A stretch of 64,000 nt of DNA from Mansonella perstans (Eukaryota; Nematoda; Chromadorea; Rhabditida; Onchocercidae), in assembly GCA_037074765.1 (NCBI GenBank), contig JBAMDO010000578.1, forward strand, positions 620,001 to 684,000. Direction: 5' to 3'. The position numbers and the translations under genes were made by a program. Below are positions 29,419-41,400 of the stretch, piece by piece; the stretch's first letter is position 1; every line of letters begins with the position of its first letter. The notes beneath the pieces are model-generated. The model saw only the letters and a list, made by a program, of their open reading frames with translations, did not search any database and was not told where the DNA came from.

Positions 29419-32401
29419 ATGGTGAAATTGTTCGTAGGTGGTTTACCAGATGGCGTTGACTCAATGCGACTTCGTCAACTTTTTTCTCAATTCGTTGTGG
29501 TTAACGAATGTGATGTGATCAAGGATTACGCTTTTGTTGTTCGTTGTTTGAAAAATTTAATTACGGAAGTTGTTTGTTAAACGTAATGCAAAGAGTGCGA
29601 TCTGTCATAAATATTGTGTGAGCATGCGATATATGATGATCAGTGTAAAAAAAAAAAAAAAAAAACTTGTTTCCATGAGGCGTATCATCGAAATTTAGTC
29701 TTTTTTAGCACGTACCGGAGGAGTCTGATGCTCGAACAGCTATTGAAAAATTGGATGGCTACATCCTCGAAGGGAAAGCGATTAATATACGAAGGTTATT
29801 TTTATTTTTCACGTTTAGTCACGTTTATTTTTTCTAAATTTTGTTGGGCTATTTATTCAATAAAGTAGCCAATGGAGCTCTACAACAGATACGTTTCTGT
29901 ATGGATTTTCAGAATGTTTTCTACAATACAAGCTGTAAAATCGTTTTATTTCATTTGGATAATTTTTATGCTTTGTTAATGTGCATCATCTGATCTTTGA
30001 TCAACGCTCAAGAAGTGCAGGATAGAATGTGAATATGAGAATATGAATACAGTGACTAAAAGTATTAGTTTGTTGAAATAATTTTAATTCTGAAGAAGAA
30101 GAAATGATTTACTTAGAAGGATTCTTGTAGGTCAACATCGAAGTTACGGAAAGAGCCAGGCATGGATAAACGTTGTTATCGATGTGGAGCAGTTGACCAT
30201 AAAACTCCACAATGTCCAAGTGATCCTGCAAATATTAATTTGAAACGAGCAGTTAATGCAATCTGTTTGGGTGGCCCAGAACAAAAACGTTTTGTTGGGG
30301 ATGGAGTGTACGTTTTCTTGGATATCTTTGATGTATTAAGGGTGTTTGGTATTTCTAAAAGTTTCGTGGTAGCCAACTAGGATATTTTAGTCATCCTTAA
30401 ATTAAATCAAAGCTTCGTAAAGTTATTGCTCTAAATTTTGTAACTAAAAGTGATTAAAATTGAGGTAGGAGGAAATTATCAATTATACAATTATTTGACA
30501 GTTTCCAACTTTTTTACAGCGTTACTGGCGAATCTTCATCTTATGCACCAGGTCATGATGCTAATACACCCGGTGCATTTGCATACGCTGCAGGTTCGGG
30601 TGCTACTGGAGTACGGGTTGATCCAGATCCTGAATTACCGCGACCTTTGGATAGGTAAAATTTTTTTATCTTGATTTAAAAGCATTTCCGAAACATACCC
30701 GATGTTCTAGATTGTCTGATATTGCCCTTATTTTCTCTAATGGAATCATAACGTCTTCACATTCATTGCTCTTTTTTGGGTTGTTGGACATTTTACAATT
30801 ACAGTTTATAGCCATCTATTGATCTTTTATGTTTTTTTTTTCTATCATTATTAATTTTATAGCTAAAAATTTGTCTTTTCAATTTGTTTTTCCTTCATAA
30901 CGGCGATATTTTTCAGTGATCTATTTCCGTTATACGAACAGTATATTGAGTCGCGAACGAAATATTTTTATTTTCGAGATCGATTGACGAAGGAAGTGAA
31001 AGCACGAGCCCACTCATTACCGTCAATGTCAGTTACACCACTCCAGGCTCCATATGCTACCAGCAACGTTTACAGCACTCCCCCGCCGACGGCTCTACAG
31101 TATTCCGTGCAACAGTTCTGTCCAAATTTTTCATATTTTCCATAAAATTCCTTAGTTATTTCAATATAAAGAACAAGAGTTAGGTAGCGTTTTATATTCG
31201 TTTTTAAGGACAGTAGCAACGTTTTACAAACGTTCAGCTGGATTCTGGAATATACTATAATGAAACTATAATAGTGTTAGATTGTATGCAAACGCCTCAG
31301 CATAGCTGGTAGCTTATGCAGAAAAATATAGAAGCAGTTCCATAGCTATTTGAACATTAGTCTTTGAAGATTCCATTAGCGAAATATGAGTGAAGTGGGC
31401 GTTATTTTTTCTATGCCTAAGAAGTTAGATTTTAGAATTTACTGTTGTCAAACAAACTATTCCTTGTTGTAATTTTTGGTAAGCTGAATGATGGATATTA
31501 AATGCAAGCGAAATAATTAAGCCTAGAAATTTTCAAAGATTTCGTATGCTTATCTATAACATCTGTAAGTTAAATGGCAGGTGTCCTTAACTTGTTAAGC
31601 ATACCGAGAATTCAGCTTTCAACATTTTTCCAATGTTTATTTCACGTCTTGTCAGGTGGTTTTTATTATCATCGCCTCGAAATTTCTTCAGTTCATTAAC
31701 TAGGTTGTATGATATAGGTTTTTATGTTAGTTTGCAATAATCCACTCTTTTTGTTTCAAACAGTCAGCAAGAACGATTGGAAGAAGTCATGTCATAAGAG
31801 TGCTTGTATTTTATAAAATGTTGGTGAAAATGGAACTTTGGGGAATAGAGCCAGTTATGATTCTACACTCTCGTTCAATTATTAACTATTTGACTTAGTA
31901 TGTGAAAACATTAGACTGTTTTCTGTTACAAGAAAGTGTAGTACTCTGCTAAGGGTTAAAAATATCCATGGCGAATTTTTCGATTACTTTTGACTTACGT
32001 TTTTCTGCCGAAATTACATAAATTCACATTAACAGAGGAATTTTATCATGAGTTTAAAATTATCTATACACCATTCATACAAATTAACGTATTCGACGTG
32101 TTCCTAGTCTGTAATCAGGCATTCATTCCAAAAACATTATGTGGCGTTGCGCTTAAACGTTTGCAGACGATTTTTCGCAGTTGTATCGGCGCCATAAAAT
32201 TTTCATGCTAATTCATGACAAGTCTCATTTCTTTTTCAAACTTTCAGGAATTCATCTCTAGGATCAACTTCGTCGATTACAGTGACTTATCCTTCGTCAA
32301 CGGGAACATCACATTTTTATGCTAATGCAGTGAATACTAGCACTGCAGGAGCAGCATATCCTATTGTACAACCTCTTTCTCAGCCAGCTCGTTTGTATTA
32401 A
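29419..32401 (+). CDS. Lark/RBM4-type RNA-binding protein (one RRM plus CCHC zinc knuckle)
   Basis: RNA-binding regulator of splicing or translation by family. Exons 29419-29538, 29709-29794, 30131-30307, 30520-30654, 30917-31099 and 32248-32401 give 284 residues. The RRM is residues about 3-67: RNP2 KLFVGGLP; RNP1 region KDYAFVHV, which strongly resembles the KDYAFVHM of RBM4; then AIEKLDGYILEGKAINI. The linker STSKLRKEPGMDKR mirrors the RBM4 STSRLR..PGM segment. The zinc knuckle is CYRCGAVDHKTPQC, residues 84-97. The remainder is low complexity, rich in Ser, Thr, Ala, Pro and Tyr. RBM4 and Drosophila Lark have two RRMs; only one is present here. If exon 5 is read through instead of spliced, a stop at 31145 gives a 248-residue form. 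Start chosen because an acceptor lies 9 nt upstream and the ATG directly precedes RNP2. Confidence 0.9.
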
Positions 32402-35400
32402 TCAGTATCAAATTGAAGCGGTTAAACTGGTTTTGCAGATATGTTTTTTCTTTTTTGTTTTTTTTTTTTTACTTTGTCAATCTGAAAATTTCAAGTTTCA
32501 TGTAATTTTTATTTTATCGTTATGATTTATAGTTAAGGTTTAATAGTTAAGGCAGAAGTTAGCATTATATGTTGCATTATGAAAGTGAAAGTGTATTTTT
32601 TGCTTTGTTTCTCTTTTTTATAGAATATGCAAATAGATTTCGGTTCGCTTTCACTTTACTATTTCAGTGTTCAGTAATTGCATTAAAGAGTTGAAATTGT
32701 TTAAGCTATGTTGTGAGCCTTATCGCGAAGGGAAACTTTCCCAGATGTTTTAGTCACTAGTTAAATATATCGTTCTTAAGAAATTACTGGTATTTTTCAA
32801 AAAATTCTTGACTAGTGCATAGCTGAGTGGCTCTGTATCAATCATTATATGAAAAGTCTATATTCTGAAATATTTGAATATGCTTATCATAAAATAAAAT
32901 GTTTCGCTCGTAATCATTAGAATCTCATTTAGCTATTCATATGATTATGGTTTAACTCCTGTTTTCTTGATTAAGTTATATTTTATTTTGATTTAAAATT
33001 ATTGAAGAAGATTTGAAACTCCATCGCGAAATTTGGAATAAGAGAAAGTAAATTATGGGCTGCATTATGCTTACCCAGATTTACTCTTTCCTGGAGAAAA
33101 AAGTGTTTTCAAATTTTCAAAATTAAAGTTTTCACGTCATTACCATTACTCGCTAGCCTTTTCACATTGTTTTTTTAAAAAGTGAAAAGTAATATCAGTT
33201 AATTAGGAAGTGGGTCAGCGCTGTTTGACTTTTTGAACTGTACTGTTTAAAGATGAAGTTTGAATGTTATTGAATATTATTCTCAGGCTTTGTTTGTGGC
33301 ATTTCTTTCACCGAAATGTATCGCAGATTTCATATTATTTTTTTGTGTTGATTTTAAAAAATTTTTTACGCTGACCTGCTATTCTCTTGTACTGTAGTGT
33401 TGATAACCGTGAATTTTCTCAGCAAATTTGCCAGATTAATCGAACCATTTAGAAACGGTTTTCATGAAGTGGGGAAAAACTGTATGAATTAAAAAATTAG
33501 AAAATGGAAATTGGGTTACAACATTTAGACGTATATGAGAATAGTGGAGCTTTTGTTTGTTCGATAGGTATTGCTGTAAGTTGGAATTTAGGAACAATAG
33601 AGTTTAAATATAGTTGTAAGTGGTTGAAATGTCTGGATGGAGAAGATTCATCATTGTTTCATTTTGTGTTAAATGTGGATGACAATTGACAAGCAGGGAT
33701 GAATTCGTTTTTTGCTTATTCTTTTTAATTTTATTAATGTCATTTGAAGTTTGATGACATTGTATGACCTGCTAAGTTTATGTGTTACGGATATCTGTGG
33801 TTCGAAAAAAACAGAATTTGAGACAAACTTTTGATTTACTATCAAGTGTTTGTGATAGAAATTTGAACATTTGTTGAAATTACGGTAAGTAACAACTTTG
33901 TGCTTATAGCATGATTTGTTGTCGCTTCCTTTCTAGATCATAAAAATGAAAATTGGATATGCGCTGATTATGCAAAATGTGGATCATAAACAATGATTTG
34001 TGGCTTCTTCATATAATGACTGCCAAAGAGCTCTTCAGGAGGGATATTCTGGATTGGACTGAAATTGGAGAAATTCTAAGAAAAAGAAGAGAGAAATAGA
34101 TGGAGAAAGGGATAAAGGAAAGAAAAAATAGTCTGATGCTTGTAAAATGATGACATATCGCAATGATGTTTTAGTTATAAGATCAGTAGGATATATAGAC
34201 CCAGGCGTATAGCTACTAAAAATATAGGCAGGTGCGGAACAGCTTGACTTATGCCATTAAAATCTATCCAAATGTGGATGCTCTGAGAGCATCTGATAGC
34301 TTATAATAGGCAAAGACAAAATCTGAAATAATTTGGGGATGTGAGGCAAAGAGGTTATTCCATAATGCTAATTGATATTGATCAAAATCAAAAAGATTAG
34401 CATTGATTAAATCAGTCAAGCTGAAAGAGAATAATTTGAAACTTAATTACTGACCTATAAATTGTAGGTTTCTAAAAGATTAAATTTTTTCGAAATTTCT
34501 AAAAATTTCATACTCATATTTCACCGTATGTATCATCGTATCCCTAGAATATGGAATGGTTTTCAGTTTTTCGATTTCATACAGAAAATGAGTTATTCAG
34601 GCATCATTAATCATTATTTAAACACAGAAATATAAATATCTTTTATACATAAAAATGAAGTGCAAATATTATAGACGTTTAAATGCACTGCATTATTTGT
34701 CAATATTATTATAAGTCATTTGTCAACAATATTTCAAATTAAATCTTTTAAGCAATTTTATTCAAATAATTTTTGCAACATTCAGTCAGGATTTGCAGAA
34801 TTGATAATTCGTAGAAAATTATTAATAAAATGCAAAAATTATGGATAATTTACTTCAGTCAAAAAAAAAAATCTTTGATAAAACAATTATAAGATTGGAA
34901 TGAAGAATGAGAAAAGGATTTGCAAAAGCTGCTATATGAAAAAAACAAACAAACAGAATTATTTCTTCCCGCATATTACACAATGCAATATTTACACATC
35001 AATAGATGAAGAGTTGAATAATCAACCCATTCTCAGCAAATCATTATCTTATCTAAGACAGACCGACCGGGCGCTCAACATCTTTGAATCAAATGACCTG
35101 ACCTTCATTATTAGTGATTAAGCCATCCCAACAATTACTTTAACCATTCATTGCTGCTTCTTTTTCTTGCAACAATTTGCATAAAAGACAAATGCTCATC
35201 ACGTATCCTCTCCTAGCATTGTCTTATTGTTTGATGCTAAACTTTGACCTCTTTTTTTTCTCCTATTTTTTTTTAACATTCCTGAAAATAGAGGGGCTGT
35301 ATGTTCGTGCTTTTTTTTTTCATCGACTAATTTCTCGGAAAAATTGCATTGTAGAAGTTCTTCAGAAACGGCTAAAATATCAAACTTATTACTAAAAAAG

Positions 35401-36575
35401 TTGTAGATGACTAAAAACATCTGAATTGTGATGTTAGCTGACAACAGTTTTGGAGCTTTTTTAAAAAATAAAGTGGAAAGATAAGTTCCAAATCTACATC
35501 CATGTTTTCCTATTCATCCCAGTTTTTCACTCTACTAAACAAATCATTTTTTTAACTACTAATCTCTAAAAATAAAACAAGAAAAGAGTAGCCAAACTTG
35601 AGAACACATCAATGATCGGTCTTTACTGCATATCTTTAGAGTGCATATGGTAGTAATGTCGTAACAAGCAATACATCACGGGAGGTAACGAAGAGAAGTG
35701 ATAATAAAGAATCCAAGGGAATCGCCATCTCTTGTATCCAGCCATACTCATTATCAAAATAACGGGTCATAAATTTAAACACGACTTGTTAGAACGGTAT
35801 GTATGAAGGCAGAAGAATGAAAAGGAAAGAAGAAAGGCCAGCCTGAATGAGATGATGATTTAGATGTTATGGAAAATGGGTTGTAGCCTTGTTGGGTTCA
35901 ATTTCTTTCCAGTTTTTCTTTCCACCATTAAATCAGTAATGCATCTATTTATTTTCTCCATGTGTTTTTCTCATTCCTACTCAGAATGAAATCAATCACT
36001 TAAATATTTCGTTAATAGAAATTGCTATTTGGTCGCAAAAAAAAAAAAAAAGAAATGCAAGTAAAGCAATGTAAGCGCTAAATTGACCATTGAACGATAA
36101 AGTCCTTCAATGATTCCGGAAATCTGGAGTTTCCCGATTGATTTTGATTTTGCTGCTTAATTACACTTGGATTGAGTAATTTGTTTATTGAGGATCTTAT
36201 TTCACCACTTTCACAAATGAAGCAATTAATATCTTACGTCTTAATAAAACTATTTACTAGTTCAATCATTTGTTACAGTCAGACGGGATTAACTTTTAAC
36301 AATCTTAGCAAGAGCATATTTTTCTCTTCCACAGTTGTTATATGGATTCAGTTTTTTTTTGCCATCCGAAAATAATCCCGTACAAGGACATATTCCCAAT
36401 AGCTGTAATAATTTAGGTTATGATTATTATATTGGCTATTGTATAAATCTTTCTTTTCTAATTTGAAGTTGAAGATGTTATTGTATTTTTTGATTTGACT
36501 TTTTTCAATCGCTCTGTTAATGTGTTAGCTCTTACTATTATTCATGCTATTCTCTGTTCTTCAGACATTTCCTTC

Positions 36576-36606
<31 letters not shown>

Positions 36607-38499
36607 CACATGCAAGCAATCAGTAGTTCATGGCTACGCTAATGCTACCATCATATCTGCCACTACTAGTGCTACCAACTATTATCATCAAATTCATTTA
36701 TTTAACTTATTTGCTCAGCTTCATTTAACTTCCTCTTTTTTTTTTGCTCGTAAGTATTGGCTTCACAGGCGCCGTTTCTGAAACTCTTCAAGGTAATTTA
36801 GCATACTGTGGCCTTCATAATCCCTTTTCAGATCGTTTACCATCTCTCTTTAAGATCATTACATGGATGGGTTCAATTACAAATATATTTCCCAACAAAT
36901 GATTAGATATGACTTTTTATCATCCCAAAAAATTTTTTTTTCTGCAGAAATTGTTCAGCAATAAAAAACGTGGAAATGCTCTTAGAAAATCATTTTTGAA
37001 TGATAAGCAACTTTTTGTTTTGATTTCCTCAAAAATTTCGATTGCACTATGTTTCTTGCTTTCTTTATTTTGTATTTTGCAACAAATGTTGGATTATTTT
37101 TGTAAATGACATAATTGATATCCTTAATTCTCATTCTCAAGAACAAGAATTTAATTGAAATAAATATAATTTAAATCTGATGAATTTTTTAGAGCATTTT
37201 TTGAGAAAATGAAAATATTTATATCAAGTAAAGTGAAGTAGTTGTATGAATAAGTGAATACAGCACTAGTCAGTAAGTTAAATTTAGAAGATGAAACAAC
37301 TGATTCATTAAGTCCAAGCCATTGTAGGGCAAATAATGTATGCCGAAGGTAGTGGTGGTAGTAGTAGTATTGCCTTTCGACTGAGAGAAAGGAATGTCTG
37401 ATTTCGATTCATTTGTCCGAACTAATCTTGTATTTAACGGATGCATGCCATAGCCATTCAAAAGAATGATTATTAGAAAAGGAGAAGTTAGAATGAGCGG
37501 AAATATGCCTTAACTCTTTTATCATCTACCAATCTCCTTTTCATCTTACTCACTTTCCCGTAATTGGCCCAGTACTTTATCCATATTCTTATCTTTATGC
37601 CAATTCAAAATGCACTTCCATCTACTAGTAAATTAAATTATAGTACAACTTTTGAGGGAAATATTTTGCAAGCTATTTAATGCCTAGAATTTGATTATTG
37701 ATAATGTTTGCTATGAAATGAATTAAATATGTGTTATGGCCTTTTAAGATCGATAGAAAAGTAGATTATATCAATTAATTATTACTATTAGAACTTAAAT
37801 GATGAAATACGATTCTTCCAGTGTTCCTCATATATTTCCCCCATTTCTGCCATTCAAATAACCTCAATGGTAGAAAGAAAAGATTGATAGAAAAATAGTC
37901 AATCATATCACTTGTACCAGTCATTATCATATAATTTCCATCACCATAGCTGTCATTTTTCCGGAATAACAAAAATCTTAGCAAAAAAGAAAAAAAAAAA
38001 GTGTTTGCAAGGAAAACAAAAGTAAAATGGATACGAAATTTACACAGTGTAAAATTATCATAACAAAAGTTCCTCGAGCAATAAAAATCTATTCAGTACA
38101 AAGCTTTGGTAATACATGGTTTCAGGATTGGGGAAAAGAATCAAGAATAGATTTATAATTCCATCTAATTTTATCTAATAAAAAGACAAAATTTGATGAA
38201 AAAGGAACAATAAAATTAAAATGAAAAAAAAAAACTACAAATATTGTTTCATTTTAATAATTTAATCTTATCGGCTTAGCCGAGAAACGTTCTATGCAAA
38301 TAAATAAAGTAGAAAATAGTTAAAAAAGTTTCATTGTTAACTTGATCTGATTTCTCTTCCCATTTTTTTGTTTGAATTGAAATCATCGATTTTGTCACTG
38401 TGAGAAACAGTCATTGCTTAGCATTCTTTTTTTTTTTTCCTTTTTCTTTTCTTTCATCCTCTTTGCTCTTCCCGCCTTTCCCACTTCTAGCTTAATGAA
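32402..38499. other. Gene-poor 6-kb region (3' UTR and intergenic)
   Basis: The first part is presumably the 3' UTR of the lark-like gene, with AATAAA at 32894-32899. Beyond that I found no run of exons on either strand. The open frames at 33504-33689, 34900-35121, 35177-35444, 36172-36375, 36909-37109, 37270-37461 and 37775-37984 are isolated, lack splice partners and resemble nothing I know. A-tracts occur at about 36037-36051 and 36583-36606. Non-coding RNA genes or regulatory elements could be present but cannot be recognised by eye. Confidence 0.6.
32894..32899 (+). terminator. Candidate polyadenylation signal of the lark-like gene
   Basis: AATAAA about 490 nt after the stop, implying a long 3' UTR. 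Positional assignment only. Confidence 0.4.
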
Positions 38500-41400
38500 A
38501 TGGATAGAAACCATGTTACCGGATATAAACCATCTGGCGATAAGGTAAATTTTGAATTCTATGCTGCGGGATTATTTTTCTGATCATCTCTTTGTTTTGT
38601 TATCTTCAAAATAACAAGTATCAAGAGCTTATCATCTTGTGGTATTTGATACAGTCGTACCGCCGAAGAGATTACAAAGTTTTTTCATCTGAGCTTTTTT
38701 GGTTAGCTTTTTTTTCTCATCCATCTTTATTTTTTTCTTCCACCTATTCGCTTCAACTCATTTTGTCTTATCTTCCTGAAAATTAACTTTATCAGTACTA
38801 TCAGTGTGCGGAATTGCGTTTTTGCATATATCACTTATTGTTTCCACTACTAACTGTTCATTGGAGAAATTCATAAAATTTTCGGAATTTTAAAGAGAAA
38901 CTATAAGATTATAGATTATCATAAAAAAATTATCAGTGCTTTTATTTATCAATCTATGGCTTAGCATAAAAATCACCATTTCTCACTTACTACTAATTAC
39001 TCATCTAACTTTCACTTCTTGGTCCTCTTTAATCAACTAGATAATTTAGTAAAATGAAATGCATGGAATGAAAATATATAACTCAATGTATTTAATATAA
39101 TTTAATATATTTAATATAAGATATATAATATGCATGCATTTGTGCACGAATGTCTGCACTGAAAGAGTAACTTATGTAAGGTAGCAGGCAATATTTTGCC
39201 ACTATTTAATTCTACCCCACGTTTAAGCCCAGAAAATTAGACTTAGTTTGTCTTAACCAAATTCCTTTTTCTGGACATATTAAAATCGAAGTGATCCAAA
39301 CGATGCCCGTAATCTCGACTCGACTCTTTTTTCACTAACCAAAGTCGTTTCATTCACTTTCTCGAGCTTGATTAGATTTTCAAACATTACATTTCGCTAT
39401 TTATCTCGTTCGGATAACAATTTTTTTTCGTTCCTCACTTCCTCCTTGCCCTTTTATGATTAATTCGTTGGATGAAATTAGAATTCCGTATCTTTGGGTC
39501 TTAGGCCAAAAAATTAGTTTGTTCAACATGTAAATCGATTACGAATACATAAGTGTTCTTTTTTTTTGCTTTTGCTTATTTTTTTGATGAGTTCTCTTCA
39601 TCATATCTTCGCAAGAGTCTCTTGAAGTCTCACTTACAATTCCCAGGTGCCCAATTTTTTGGCTGACAAATTTCTCAGTTAACAATTTTTTATGAAATGC
39701 GTCTTTTGCGCTTGTTAAAATAAAATCATGCATTATTTTTTCAGAAATAAATGTATCACTACACTCAATTTTAACAATTCTTTTGGTTTAAATTTGAACT
39801 TGCTAACAGCTCATTAAAACAATCTCCTAATTGATTTGCAAATTTCTAACAAATTATTTCTGACCATTAGATAGATATATAATTTAAATTAGCAAAAATT
39901 ATCATAGCATTTATTATTTCACAGTTTAAAAAAATGTAGTCAACTACATATATAAATTTAGATAAATTAACATTATCATCAATTTAACATTGTAAAGTGA
40001 AAATATCAAACAGTTTGAAAAATTAACGATATGTAAAGATTATTTGTTCGAAACTTTAAAGCTTTCCTAGAATTTGATACATATATTTAACTTAGATCCT
40101 ATTACTTGCGTGACCATAGTACCCTTGCAAATTTTGCATTTACTCATTTGATCAATATTTCACTTTACTTCAATAGCATTATTAAATGATTAATAATATA
40201 ATTTTATTGTTCAAATTATCTTTCAAAATATTACAATTCATCAAATTGTCACATTTTGATCGTTGATAAGGCTAAAAAACTAATATTTATATGTATATAA
40301 GATATCAAAGTTGATAAGGAAACAAAAAGTAACGATAGATGGACAATTTGTAGATGAAATGACAGTTGAAATAAACATTACGAGAGAAAGAGGGAGAAAG
40401 GGAAAGAGGAAGAGAACAATACCAAAGCTAATATTGTAACTAAAATAGAAAATTCGCTGTGTGTTGTAATGTCCAATGCACCTAACCGTCAACCAATTCC
40501 TCTTTCCGAAATCTTTGTTTTGCCGATATTGAAGGAAAACAAAACAAAAAAGAGTGATACGAATGAAAGAAAAATAGATTAAAGCATTTCTTTTTACTCG
40601 TGCAATTTTAATCCTTTCTCTTGCGACATTGTGGTACGACGCAACGTTTGTTGAGATAATCCGAAGAAAGATTTATCATAAGAAAAATCCGATTTAAACT
40701 TTTCATTCGACAATGTTAACTAAATTGTAATTTGTTAATCTTTTTTGATCGATCAAACAAACAGTATTTGCGTGTATTTTTCCTGAATAATTTCATCTGA
40801 TCCGGAAAGAAGAAAAATAATAGCGTAAGGTAAGAAGAAAAAAGGAAATATTCTGTTCATTATTGCCTTATGAAATGTATTGAAGCACTGTTTGTACCAG
40901 TAGTTTGATGATGATCTGTGCAACAGTCAGTGACGAAAAAAATTGCCACACGGAGAGACATATATTAATTGTTTCCTGTTCTTCTTATCAGCACCACTTA
41001 TCATTATCGTTAATTTCATTTACACTTTTTTCTTTTTTAGAAACTTTCGTAGTAGAACGTATGATGATGCTGAAGTCTTTTTCTTGTAGAACAATTAGCA
41101 GTTGTTATCAAGCTTTATTAATGCTTTTATCGTAATCGCTGTTTATGTTGACAGATCTTTCTAGCATTCAAATTTGACATTTGAAAAGAGATCATTCTTT
41201 ATTGGAGTGATAATATCCAACAAATTGGCGGAAGATATATCTCATTTTAGGTATCATGAGTGAATGAGAAGTACTTTTTCCTTTATTTTTATAGTAAAAT
41301 TAAATAAAGTCCAAACGATAACTAATCTCTCCACATTTCTCTCCTATCTGTCTTTTTCTCTCTCGAGGACATCATTTGAGGATTTGATGACATGCCATCA

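Noticed and set aside
30176..30376. 66-codon - strand frame over the zinc-knuckle exon
   Set aside because: Antisense of a clearly coding exon with the CCHC motif on the + strand.
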